NCBI GenBank assembly: GCA_016712405.1
Contig: JADJRD010000001.1
Span: 248,001-312,000 of the forward strand
From: Cellvibrio sp.
GTDB taxonomy: Bacteria; Pseudomonadota; Gammaproteobacteria; Pseudomonadales; Cellvibrionaceae
DNA: 64,000 nucleotides
Direction: 5' to 3'
Shown: positions 8,684 through 16,938 of the stretch, one piece after another
Position numbering within the stretch: position 1 is the first letter of the stretch
Layout of the letters: the number at the start of each line of letters is the position of its first letter
Translations under genes and position numbers: made by a program
The notes under the pieces: model-generated
Seen by the model: only the letters and a program-made list of their open reading frames with translations
What the model was told of the DNA's origin: nothing
Databases searched by the model: none

Positions 8684-10669
8684 ATGATAAAACGTTACTG
8701 GATTGGGGTTCCAATGCTGACAGCTTTTCTGTCGCTATTGACTGGATGTGGTGGCAGTGGAGGGGGCGATACCAATGTTAATACTGATGTTAATGTAAAG
8801 TCGTCAGCGATCAGTAGCTCCGTTTTTTCTTCCAGTGTTTCATCGAGTGTTTCATCCAATTCGGTAGTTGTTAGTTCAAGCTCTTCTATTGTGATGCGAT
8901 CATCCAGGTCAAGCCTGTTATCAAGTTCAAGCAGCTCATCCTTCATAAGCTCATCAATTAACAGTTCATCCATATCGAGTTCGTTAGTAATTTCAAGCAG
9001 CTCATTGATCACAAGCTCATCCAGATCGAGTTTGTTGGCAAGCTCAAGTAGTTCATCAATTGCTAGCCTCTCGAGCGCAAGCTCATCAATTGCCAGTTCA
9101 GTTGGATCGAGTCATTCAAGCGCTGATCCTTGGGTAAATGATGGTAATTATGGTGTGCCTGTTACAACTTTTACATTGCCTGCCACCTTTACGGGTACAG
9201 GCGGTGCCACTATCTCGAATAGTGTAATTTACTTACCTGATATTCAAGCCAGTTTTCCTCTTATTAATTGGCTTGATATTGACCGACTCTATATTCCTGC
9301 AGGTACATATAGTTATCTGCGTATTGGTAATCTTCCTAATCGTAACGCGAACGATAAGTTGATTATTACCAATCAAGGTGGACAGGTAAAAGTAGGTGGG
9401 GCTGGACACTCTTATGCTCTCTCATTATCGGGCGGCAGTAATTGGGTATTGACGGGACGCTACGATCCTTTGTCACAGACTGGGCACCTTAATTTTTCCG
9501 GTCATCGCAATGGTGCTTTTGCTAATTCTCAGGGAACCTATGGGATTTTAGTGGACGACATGTTTTCTAATCCTAACGTGTCAGGTGTACAGATTTTTGG
9601 CGGCGCCAGTCGCTTTGAATTGGAGTATGTTGAAATTACACGTGTTGGTTTTGCAGGCATTCTGGCGAAAACGGATAGCACCGCCAGTGCAGTGATGGAG
9701 TTTTGCAAATTGCATGATTTGTATATACATGATGTAGGAAGTGAGGGGTTATATATCGGCAGTACACAGCCACAGCCGCAGCATCAAATTCGTGATTGGA
9801 CAATTTACAATAACCGTATTTTGCGTACTGGCACAGAAGCTTTGCAATTAGGGCAGTTGGGTGGTGTCAATCACGTTCACCATAATGTGCTTGGGCCTGC
9901 GGCTATCGATTGGCGATCTGCTTTTCAAACTAGCCAAGATGGCAATATTCAAATCAATATGCGAGAGGGGCATTTGTTGTTGGAAAACAACATCGCCATA
10001 GGCTCTGCTGGAAACCATTTTTTGCTTTTTTCCAACCCTGTTAGTGGTGATGCAACTGATAATAATATCGGTGTAACCGTGCGCAATAATTATTTCTCTG
10101 ATATGCGTAACTTAGGGATGTATGTAGGAAGTGGTGCTATCACCGGTATGCGTTTTGTATTTGAAAATAATCTATGGCGCGCATGGTCCTTTGAGCGTAA
10201 TCAAGTCTATAGCAGTGCAGTGGCCTATGATCATTTGCTGCGTAATTTCAATTCAACCACATCCATCAGTTTTATCAATAATGACTGGGACTCATCGCTA
10301 AAGCTCAGTAATTCACTGCCTCTTGGAAATGGCACTAATGGCAATGTCACAGGAAGTGCGAATGACAATATCGCAATTGATCCTATCAATTTCGTCAATG
10401 CCGGGTTGCCAGATGGGTTTAACTTTTTGCGTTTAGAAAAATGGACTGCCTCTGCTAGTCTTGGCGGCAATGTACCTGTCACTTATCCTTTGGGAATGAT
10501 AGTGATTTATGAGGGTGGCCCATGGAAATGCAAACTTTCCCCTTGTTCGGCGGGATTGGTGCCACCAACAAATCCTAGTGTCTGGGATGCCCTTGCGCCC
10601 TTTGCGGATGATGTACGTGTTGTGCAAGGTACGGCCTATTCCACTCTTGGGCTAACGCCGTTGCCTTAG
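8684..10669 (+). CDS. Secreted lipoprotein with polyserine linker and parallel beta-helix domain
   Basis: This 661-residue protein begins with a lipoprotein signal (hydrophobic segment, then LTGC at about residues 19-22). A serine-dominated linker follows, from about residue 39 to 147, with occasional I/L/V/R residues. The rest contains repeated N/V/G-rich short strands (for example IYNNRILRTGTEALQLGQ, VRNNYFSDMRNLGMYVG) typical of right-handed parallel beta-helix proteins such as pectate lyase-like enzymes. Polyserine linkers are characteristic of secreted carbohydrate-active proteins of Cellvibrio and Saccharophagus. An enzymatic activity on a polysaccharide is plausible, but I cannot identify catalytic residues. 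It sits alone between maf and yceD. Confidence 0.8.
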   Translation: MIKRYWIGVPMLTAFLSLLTGCGGSGGGDTNVNTDVNVKSSAISSSVFSSSVSSSVSSNSVVVSSSSSIVMRSSRSSLLSSSSSSSFISSSINSSSISSSLVISSSSLITSSSRSSLLASSSSSSIASLSSASSSIASSVGSSHSSADPWVNDGNYGVPVTTFTLPATFTGTGGATISNSVIYLPDIQASFPLINWLDIDRLYIPAGTYSYLRIGNLPNRNANDKLIITNQGGQVKVGGAGHSYALSLSGGSNWVLTGRYDPLSQTGHLNFSGHRNGAFANSQGTYGILVDDMFSNPNVSGVQIFGGASRFELEYVEITRVGFAGILAKTDSTASAVMEFCKLHDLYIHDVGSEGLYIGSTQPQPQHQIRDWTIYNNRILRTGTEALQLGQLGGVNHVHHNVLGPAAIDWRSAFQTSQDGNIQINMREGHLLLENNIAIGSAGNHFLLFSNPVSGDATDNNIGVTVRNNYFSDMRNLGMYVGSGAITGMRFVFENNLWRAWSFERNQVYSSAVAYDHLLRNFNSTTSISFINNDWDSSLKLSNSLPLGNGTNGNVTGSANDNIAIDPINFVNAGLPDGFNFLRLEKWTASASLGGNVPVTYPLGMIVIYEGGPWKCKLSPCSAGLVPPTNPSVWDALAPFADDVRVVQGTAYSTLGLTPLP

Positions 10670-10679
10670 AAATTTTTCT

Positions 10680-10708
10680 TTGACATGAGCCCGTGAGATC
10701 CCTATTAT
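10680..10708 (+). promoter_or_regulatory. Strong sigma-70 type promoter of the yceD-rpmF-plsX operon
   Basis: TTGACA at 10680-10685, a 17-base spacer, and TATTAT at 10703-10708 form a near-consensus promoter. The -10 box ends nine bases before the yceD ATG at 10718, so transcription should begin within about three bases of the start codon. No Shine-Dalgarno sequence lies between them, which points to a leaderless or nearly leaderless transcript. Confidence 0.7.
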
Positions 10709-10717
10709 GCCGCGCTT

Positions 10718-11251
10718 ATGTTTAAGACCCCCTCAGACAAAGCATTGCCACGGCAAGTAGATCCACGTCGGTTCGCTCAACAGGGCATTAATATCGATGG
10801 TTATGTGCCGGCTGCAGAAATGCCTCGTTTAATCGAAGCAACTTTGGATTCGGCGGCAAAGGTTCAGGTTGAATTGAGCTTTGCGGTTAATGAGGAAAAG
10901 AAGAAAGTTGTTACCGGGCGGGCTTGTGGTGAATTAACACTGGTCTGTCAGCGTTGTCTTGATCCAGTTCAATTGCCAGTAGAAGCAAATGTTTCCTTGG
11001 CAATTGTGTGGGATGAAGAGGGCGCAGATGCCTTGCCGAGTTATTTGGATCCTTGGATTCATGGCGAAGGTTTAGCAGATCTCTACGAGATGATCGAAGA
11101 AGAAATGCTGTTAAGTTTGCCTGCAGTGGCTTATCACAATGAAACTTGTATAGAAGCAAGCTTATTGAGTGCCGGGAAACCGGTTGAAGTGCAGGTAAAG
11201 AAAAACCCGTTTAATGTGTTGGAGCAACTTAAGAGCTCGCCGAAATCCTGA
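10718..11251 (+). CDS. yceD: 23S rRNA accumulation protein YceD (DUF177)
   Basis: YceD family proteins affect 23S rRNA accumulation and are nearly always encoded just upstream of rpmF, as here. The 177-residue product has the family core: ACGELTLVCQRCLDPVQLPV, a two-cysteine CxxC motif, then an acidic segment and LxDLxEMIEEEMLLSLP. It ends with the conserved NPFNVLEQLK. The start codon is unusual because the promoter lies immediately upstream and no ribosome binding site is visible. The N-terminal VDPRRFAQQG matches the family, so translation should start at or very close to this ATG. Confidence 0.92.
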   Translation: MFKTPSDKALPRQVDPRRFAQQGINIDGYVPAAEMPRLIEATLDSAAKVQVELSFAVNEEKKKVVTGRACGELTLVCQRCLDPVQLPVEANVSLAIVWDEEGADALPSYLDPWIHGEGLADLYEMIEEEMLLSLPAVAYHNETCIEASLLSAGKPVEVQVKKNPFNVLEQLKSSPKS

Positions 11252-11291
11252 GGCGCCTCGGCTTCAATAATCTGTCAATAGGAGTAAAACC

Positions 11292-11474
11292 ATGGCTGTT
11301 CAACAAAACAAAAAATCTCGTTCCAAGCGTGACATGCGTCGTTCACATGATGCATTGACTGGCCCAACACTATCAGTTGACGCTACTAGCGGTGAAAAAC
11401 ACCGTCGTCATCACGTGACTGCTGACGGTTTCTACCGTGGTAAGAAAGTGATTGATACAGGTAGTAACGAGTAA
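11292..11474 (+). CDS. rpmF: 50S ribosomal protein L32
   Basis: The 60-residue basic protein begins MAVQQNKKSRSKRDMRRSHD, the diagnostic L32 N-terminus, and contains LSVDATSGEKHRRHHV. It lacks zinc-binding cysteines, as is normal for the gammaproteobacterial form. A good ribosome binding site (AGGAG) precedes the ATG. It lies between yceD and plsX in the standard order, so ribosome and phospholipid genes share one transcript. Confidence 0.97.
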   Translation: MAVQQNKKSRSKRDMRRSHDALTGPTLSVDATSGEKHRRHHVTADGFYRGKKVIDTGSNE

Positions 11475-11494
11475 TCTTACTCAGCGACGCTATC

Positions 11495-12499
11495 TTGTCG
11501 AAAAAAATTAAAATAGCAGTTGATGCTATGAGCGGGGACTTAGGTCCCCGTGTTGCTATTTGGGCTGCAGAAAAATTTGTAGCTGAAAAACGAAATTGTG
11601 ATATTTGGCTTTTTGGTGATGAAGGCCAACTGAAGAGTATCTACAAGAATTCGCGTGATCCCTACCATCAAATCAATATTGTTCATTGCACAGAAAAAGT
11701 ATCAATGGACGATAATCCATTGCATGTTATCCGACATAAAAAATCGTCTTCTATGTATCAATCTCTGTTGGCTCTGGCAAGGGGCGAGGTGGATGCAGCA
11801 GTCAGTGCGGGAAATACAGGTGCTTTGTTAGTGATGTCCAAGCATTTGATTGAAACTATTAGCGGAATAGAGCGCCCCGCTATTTGCAAATCCATGCCTG
11901 TTAGGGAAGGGCAAACGTTTATGTTGGATTTAGGTGCCAATATCAATTGCACTCCAGAACAATTACATCAATTCGCGTTGATGGCTTCTATCTTGGTAGA
12001 TCCAGAAAAAAATGCTGACCAATTGGCTCGTGTTGGTTTATTAAATATTGGAACTGAACACGCAAAAGGCACCGAGTTATTACAAGCTGCGCAAGAATTA
12101 TTTATGCAAGAGATTCGTTTTAGTTATGCAGGTTTTATTGAGGCTAACCAGATTTTTTCGGGAGATCTGGATGTGATTGCCTGCGATGGATTTCACGGTA
12201 ATATTGCCTTAAAAGCCAGTGAGGGTACGGCACGATTTATTGGTGAAAAAATCCAGTCAGCATTTCAAGGAAATTTTTTAAGAAAGTTAAGCTTGTTATT
12301 GTTGTGGCCAATACTGCGCACACTGCGACAGTCATTGGATCCTGCTGTGTATAATGGCGCCATATTGTTGGGGCTCAAAAAACCTGTCATCAAAAGTCAT
12401 GGTGACGCTGATAAAAAAGCATTTTTGCAGGCGATTCGCGTCGCTCACGAGCAAGTGCTGTTGGATATTCCGCAAAAAATTAGTTCCTGTTTACATTAA
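11495..12499 (+). CDS. plsX: Phosphate acyltransferase PlsX
   Basis: PlsX converts acyl-ACP to acyl-phosphate for phospholipid synthesis. The 334-residue protein has the family N-terminus IAVDAMSGDLGP and later motifs such as SAGNTGALLVMSK, MLDLGANINCTPEQLHQFALMA and CDGFHGNIALKASEG. The start is TTG at 11495, because the next ATG (11529) would cut into the conserved first strand. The ribosome binding site is weak. FabH, often next in other bacteria, is absent and fabD follows directly. Confidence 0.93.
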   Translation: MSKKIKIAVDAMSGDLGPRVAIWAAEKFVAEKRNCDIWLFGDEGQLKSIYKNSRDPYHQINIVHCTEKVSMDDNPLHVIRHKKSSSMYQSLLALARGEVDAAVSAGNTGALLVMSKHLIETISGIERPAICKSMPVREGQTFMLDLGANINCTPEQLHQFALMASILVDPEKNADQLARVGLLNIGTEHAKGTELLQAAQELFMQEIRFSYAGFIEANQIFSGDLDVIACDGFHGNIALKASEGTARFIGEKIQSAFQGNFLRKLSLLLLWPILRTLRQSLDPAVYNGAILLGLKKPVIKSHGDADKKAFLQAIRVAHEQVLLDIPQKISSCLH

Positions 12500-12527
12500 G
12501 CTCTGTGCGAAATAAGTGAGAAAAACG

Positions 12528-13460
12528 ATGAGTCAAAAAACTGCTTTTGTATTTCCTGGTCAAGGTTCACAAAAAATTGGCATGTTAGCCGAACTTTCAG
12601 CGGAATATCCGATTGTGCAACAAACCTTTGCTGAGGCATCGGAAGTTCTGGGTTATGACTTGTGGGCATTGGTGCAAAATGGCTCACAGGATGAAATTAA
12701 TTTAACCGAACGAACACAACCTTTATTGTTAACTGCCAGCGTTGCTGTGTGGCGTGTATGGCAAGAAAAAAATGGTTCATTGCCATCGTTTATGGCAGGG
12801 CACAGTTTGGGAGAGTGGTCAGCACTGGTGTGTGCAGAAGTTGTTGCTTTTAAAGACGCAGTGAAATTAGTGCAACAGCGCGGAAAATTTATGCAAGAAG
12901 CAGTACCTGCAGGGCAGGGCGCAATGGCAGCAATTATTGGATTGGATGATGCTGCAATATTGGAAGCATGTAAAAAAGCAGAGCAAGGAGAAGTGGTTTC
13001 TGCAGTGAATTTTAATTCGCCTGGGCAAGTTGTAATTGCCGGTTCAGTTGCGGCGGTTGAGCGTGCAAGTGCATTATGCAAAGAAGCGGGTGCTAAACGT
13101 GCTTTGCCTTTGCCAGTCAGTGCACCTTTTCATACTAGTTTGATGCAACCGGCAGCAGATCGATTGGCGGAACAAATCAATGCCACAGTTTTTTCTCTTC
13201 CAAAAATTCCAGTTGTGCATAATGTCACAGCACAAATAGAGCCCTGTGCAGAAAAAATTAAAGCCTTAATGATTGAACAAATTTATAGTCCAGTTCGTTG
13301 GGTTGAATGTGTGAATACGTTGGTTGCTGCCGGTGTCCACAAAACAATTGAATGTGGTCCCGGAAAAGTATTATCTGGATTGAATAAACGTATTAATACT
13401 GAGGTAACGACAGTGTCGATTGAAAAACCTGAAGAATTGACCGCTGCTTTAGCCGAATAA
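12528..13460 (+). CDS. fabD: Malonyl-CoA:ACP transacylase FabD
   Basis: FabD loads malonyl groups onto acyl carrier protein. The 310-residue product starts MSQKTAFVFPGQGSQ; the upstream in-frame GTG at 12516 is rejected because AAGTGAG provides a ribosome binding site for the ATG at 12528. The nucleophile is Ser93 in GHSLGEW (usually GHSLGEY/F), and the catalytic His is about residue 202 (SAPFHTSLM). It belongs to the fab gene block with fabG 59 bases downstream. Confidence 0.95.
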   Translation: MSQKTAFVFPGQGSQKIGMLAELSAEYPIVQQTFAEASEVLGYDLWALVQNGSQDEINLTERTQPLLLTASVAVWRVWQEKNGSLPSFMAGHSLGEWSALVCAEVVAFKDAVKLVQQRGKFMQEAVPAGQGAMAAIIGLDDAAILEACKKAEQGEVVSAVNFNSPGQVVIAGSVAAVERASALCKEAGAKRALPLPVSAPFHTSLMQPAADRLAEQINATVFSLPKIPVVHNVTAQIEPCAEKIKALMIEQIYSPVRWVECVNTLVAAGVHKTIECGPGKVLSGLNKRINTEVTTVSIEKPEELTAALAE

Positions 13461-13519
13461 TTCAATGTTTGTATTTATCTTCGTTTATTAAGAATTTATT
13501 TTTTTAAGTGAGAAACATT

Positions 13520-14263
13520 ATGAGTTTAAACGATAAAGTTGCATTGGTAACCGGAGCCAGTCGTGGTATTGGCGCGGCGATAGCGGAGCAGTTAGGTAAA
13601 GCAGGTGCAATAGTAATAGGCACTGCGACCAGTGAATCAGGAGCTGCGGCGATTAGTGCACGTTTGGCGGAACAGGGGATTCGTGGCGCCGGTAAAGTGT
13701 TGAATGTGACGAGTGCTGAATCTGTCGAGGCTTTATTGAAATCAGTTCAAGAAGAATTTGGCGCACCGGCGATTCTGGTTAATAACGCGGGCATTACCAA
13801 AGATAATTTACTAATGCGCATGAGTGATGATGAGTGGTTTGATGTAATCAATACCAATCTCAGTGCTATTTATCGGTTAAGTAAAGGTGTTTTGCGTGGA
13901 ATGATGAAGGCTCGTTGGGGGCGCATCATCAATATCAGTTCTGTTGTGGGCTCTATGGGCAACCCAGGTCAAGCTAACTACGCAGCGACCAAGGCGGGTG
14001 TCAGTGGTTTTGCTCGCTCTTTGGCGGCTGAGGTGGGATCTCGCAATATCACAGTGAATACCGTTGCTCCAGGCTTCATCGATACCGACATGACCAAAGT
14101 ATTGCCAGAAGAGCAAAAACAACAGCTTTTATCGCGTATTCCATTGGGTCGCTTGGGTGCTCCAGAGGAAATTGCCAGTGTTGTTGCCTTTTTAGCAAGT
14201 GATGCGGGTGCTTATATCAGTGGTGAGACCATTCATGTGAATGGCGGAATGTACATGTCGTAA
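13520..14263 (+). CDS. fabG: 3-oxoacyl-ACP reductase FabG
   Basis: FabG performs the NADPH-dependent reduction of 3-oxoacyl-ACP. The protein is a short-chain dehydrogenase of 247 residues. It has the TGASRGIG cofactor motif at residues 11-18, NNAG, the catalytic Ser in NISSVVG, and the YAATK Tyr/Lys pair. It ends with the typical GGMYMS. The ATG at 13520 is preferred over the GTG at 13508, which serves as part of the ribosome binding site (AAGTGAG). Confidence 0.95.
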   Translation: MSLNDKVALVTGASRGIGAAIAEQLGKAGAIVIGTATSESGAAAISARLAEQGIRGAGKVLNVTSAESVEALLKSVQEEFGAPAILVNNAGITKDNLLMRMSDDEWFDVINTNLSAIYRLSKGVLRGMMKARWGRIINISSVVGSMGNPGQANYAATKAGVSGFARSLAAEVGSRNITVNTVAPGFIDTDMTKVLPEEQKQQLLSRIPLGRLGAPEEIASVVAFLASDAGAYISGETIHVNGGMYMS

Positions 14264-14445
14264 TTTGTAACCCATTGAGCAGTATAGTTTTTTATTGAAA
14301 AGCCAAAGTTTTTTTAGCGATAGCATTACCAGAAGCGAAATTTCTATGTAAAATGCCGTCCGATTTTGACCGAAGTCGTAATGGGCCTTGATGTTTAGGT
14401 TCACTCGACTTCGAACATCCATCCACTTAGGAGTTAAATAACATC

Positions 14446-14681
14446 ATGAGTAGCATTGAAGAACGCGTAAAAAGATCGTTGCTGAGCAACTGGGCGTCAA
14501 AGAAGATGAAGTCAAGAACGAAGCTTCTTTCGTCGAAGATCTGGGCGCTGATTCTTTGGATACCGTAGAGTTGGTAATGGCTCTCGAAGAAGAATTTGAA
14601 ACTGAAATTCCAGATGAAGAAGCTGAAAAAATTACCACCGTACAACTCGCTATCGATTACATTAACGCCAACTTGGCGTAA
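14446..14681 (+). CDS. acpP: Acyl carrier protein AcpP, frameshifted here
   Basis: ATG at 14446 opens MSSIEERVK. The frame then breaks at the A5 run 14469-14473; one extra A restores KKIVAEQLGVKEDEVK and the rest of a canonical 78-residue ACP. That includes the phosphopantetheine site DLGADSLDTVELVM and the IPDEEAEKITTVQ helix, ending at TAA 14679-14681. A ribosome binding site (TTAGGAG) precedes it. ACP is essential for fatty acid synthesis and lies in its normal place between fabG and fabF, so this indel is almost certainly a sequence error. It is the best internal control for judging the other frameshifts in the window. Confidence 0.93.
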
Positions 14682-14727
14682 TTGATTATCCAGTTGTTGT
14701 TGAATTCAAAAAAATCGTATTAATGGG

Positions 14728-14757
14728 AAAGCCGTATTAGCAATAGTACGGCTTTTT
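14728..14757 (+). terminator. Rho-independent terminator after acpP
   Basis: The arms AAAGCCGTA and TACGGCTTT are separated by a ten-base loop, and the 3' arm runs directly into TTTTTCTTT. It lies 46 bases after the acpP stop and would separate acpP from fabF or attenuate read-through. Confidence 0.8.
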
Positions 14758-14790
14758 CTTTGGTCTCTTTTCCGATAGGGGAGTTATCCA

Positions 14791-16029
14791 GTGTCTCGAA
14801 GACGAGTCGTAGTAACCGGTATGGGTATGATCACTGCGTTAGGTAATACAGTGGTTGATACTTGGCAGGGCATAGTGAATGGCAAGAGCGGTATTCAAAC
14901 TATCAGTCATTTCGATGCCTCGGCATTTACCACCCAATTCAGTGCTTCGGTAAAAAACTTGGTTTTGGATGATTATTTTCCCAGTAAAGAAGCCAAGAAA
15001 ATGGATCCCTTTATCCAATATGGAATGGTTGCCGGGATTCAAGCGATTCGAGATTCAGGCCTCGAAGTTACCGATGCAAATCGAGCTCGCATAGGCGTCT
15101 CAATTGGTTCTGGTATTGGTGGTATAGGGACTATCGAAGAGGGCGCCTCCACTCTTGAGCACAAAGGTCCTCGTCGTATCTCCCCATTCTTCGTACCCAG
15201 CGCGATCATTAATATGATTTCGGGTAACTTGTCGATTATGTTTGGCCTTCAGGGCCCTAACGTAGCAGTCACCACCGCTTGTACAACCGGTACACATGCC
15301 ATAGGTTTTGCATCACGTATGATTCAGTATGGTGATGCTGATGTGATGGTGGCAGGCGGTGCTGAAATGGCGACAACTCCGTTGGGGTTGGGTGGTTTCG
15401 CTGCTGCGCGTGCCTTATCAACGCGAAATGACAATCCTCAAGCGGCTTCTCGTCCTTGGGATAAAGATCGAGATGGTTTTGTATTGGGTGACGGCGCTGG
15501 TGTTTTGGTATTGGAAGAATATGAACATGCTAAAAAACGCGGTGCTCGTATTTACGCTGAATTAATTGGTTTTGGTATGTCGGGTGATGCCTATCACATG
15601 ACATCGCCACCAGAAGACGGCTCAGGTGCTGCAGCCTCCATGCGCAATGCCATCAAAGATGCTGCCGTCCCGATGGAGATGATTAATTACATCAACGCAC
15701 ACGGCACATCCACTCTTGCGGGTGATTTGGCTGAATGCCGTGCTGTTAAATCCGTGATGGGTTCTGCTGTTGATCAAGTTGCTGTCAGTTCTACCAAATC
15801 CATGATTGGCCACCTTTTAGGGGCTGCGGGTGCAGTAGAGGCGATATTCAGTGTGTTGGCTATTCGTGATCAAGTGGCGCCACCGACGATCAATCTCGAT
15901 AACCCGGCAGAAGGCTGTGATATCAATCTGGTGCCACACACAGCGCAAACTCGAAAAATAGAGGCGGTCTTGTCCAATTCCTTTGGTTTTGGCGGTACTA
16001 ATGGTTCTTTGGTGTTTCGGAAGATTTAA
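14791..16029 (+). CDS. fabF: 3-oxoacyl-ACP synthase II FabF
   Basis: FabF catalyses the condensing step of fatty acid elongation. The 412-residue product starts with GTG at 14791 after GGGGAG, giving the typical SRRRVVVTGMGMI N-terminus. The catalytic Cys lies in VTTACTTGTH, and the two histidines in NAHGTST and IGHLLGAAG. NSFGFGGTNGS near the C-terminus is a further family signature. It follows acpP, with a terminator between them. Confidence 0.96.
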   Translation: MSRRRVVVTGMGMITALGNTVVDTWQGIVNGKSGIQTISHFDASAFTTQFSASVKNLVLDDYFPSKEAKKMDPFIQYGMVAGIQAIRDSGLEVTDANRARIGVSIGSGIGGIGTIEEGASTLEHKGPRRISPFFVPSAIINMISGNLSIMFGLQGPNVAVTTACTTGTHAIGFASRMIQYGDADVMVAGGAEMATTPLGLGGFAAARALSTRNDNPQAASRPWDKDRDGFVLGDGAGVLVLEEYEHAKKRGARIYAELIGFGMSGDAYHMTSPPEDGSGAAASMRNAIKDAAVPMEMINYINAHGTSTLAGDLAECRAVKSVMGSAVDQVAVSSTKSMIGHLLGAAGAVEAIFSVLAIRDQVAPPTINLDNPAEGCDINLVPHTAQTRKIEAVLSNSFGFGGTNGSLVFRKI

Positions 16030-16052
16030 TCTGGAAAGATCTCAGAAATATA

Positions 16053-16080
16053 AAAACGCCGAGCATCGCTCGGCGTTTTT
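16053..16080 (+). terminator. Rho-independent terminator after fabF
   Basis: AAAAACGCCGAGC and GCTCGGCGTTTTT are perfect 13-base arms around a two-base centre, followed by T-rich sequence. It sits between the fabF stop and pabC and could act in both directions. Confidence 0.88.
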
Positions 16081-16095
16081 CGTTAGACTTCGGTC

Positions 16096-16938
16096 ATGAC
16101 TCAATACCCTATAATCCACATAAACGGACAGGTCTCTCAACACATATCTGTGTTGGATAGAGGCTTTGCCTATGGCGATGGTTTTTTTGAAACTTGTCGC
16201 GTTTATAACAATAAAATTCATCTGTGGGATTTGCATCTAAAGCGAATTTTAAATACGGCAAAACAATTATTAATACCTATAGAGAAGGATCTATTAGAAA
16301 ATCAGATACAGCATATTTTGCAAAAAAATAACTTGGAGCATGCAGTATTAAAAATACAAATCACTCGCGGCGAAACCAGTCGTGGATATTCATTTCCAGA
16401 AAATCTTTTGCCGAATTACATTTTGTTTTTATCTGAAACCAGTCACCTGGATATTCCTTCATGGTTGGGCGGTGTAACAGTTGGCATCTGCAATATACGT
16501 CTATCATCCAATCCGACACTTGCGGGACTTAAGCATCTCAATCGATTGGAAAATGTTCTTGCAAGAGCAGAATTGAAATCAGAGAGTTCTGAAGGATTAT
16601 TATTGGATCAGCAAAACAATCTGATCGAAGGCACAATGAGCAATCTTTTTTTAGTAAAAGATAACACCTTGGTTACACCGGATTTAACCGCTGCAGGTGT
16701 TTGCGGCGTGATGCGCGAAGCCATTATGACAATATATGCGGTGCAACTGAATATTCCAGTGATTCAAAAAAAACTGACGCTAGATGATATGGGTGAAGCT
16801 GAAGAGATTTTTCTCTGCAATAGTTTAATCGGTATATGGCCTGTCAAAAAATGTGTTAGAGAAAAAACTTCAGTTTTTGCATTGGGTGAGGTTACTCGAA
16901 AACTACAAGTTGAGCTCATTCGTCATGTCACTTCGTAA
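16096..16938 (+). CDS. pabC: Aminodeoxychorismate lyase PabC
   Basis: PabC is a PLP enzyme that splits 4-amino-4-deoxychorismate into p-aminobenzoate and pyruvate for folate synthesis. The 280-residue protein is a fold-type IV aminotransferase relative. It shows DRGFAYGDGFFET near residues 20-32, the lysine-containing LKHLNRLENVLARAE (Lys is the likely Schiff base), and EGTMSNLFLV. Its position between fabF and mltG is the usual one in Gammaproteobacteria. Its partner pabB lies far away in this window (58-59.5 kb). Confidence 0.92.
   Translation: MTQYPIIHINGQVSQHISVLDRGFAYGDGFFETCRVYNNKIHLWDLHLKRILNTAKQLLIPIEKDLLENQIQHILQKNNLEHAVLKIQITRGETSRGYSFPENLLPNYILFLSETSHLDIPSWLGGVTVGICNIRLSSNPTLAGLKHLNRLENVLARAELKSESSEGLLLDQQNNLIEGTMSNLFLVKDNTLVTPDLTAAGVCGVMREAIMTIYAVQLNIPVIQKKLTLDDMGEAEEIFLCNSLIGIWPVKKCVREKTSVFALGEVTRKLQVELIRHVTS

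Noticed and set aside
8695..9012. 105-codon minus-strand frame opposite the polyserine linker, rich in Glu/Leu/Asp
   Set aside because: It is the antisense reading of the serine repeat and has no ribosome binding site or neighbours.
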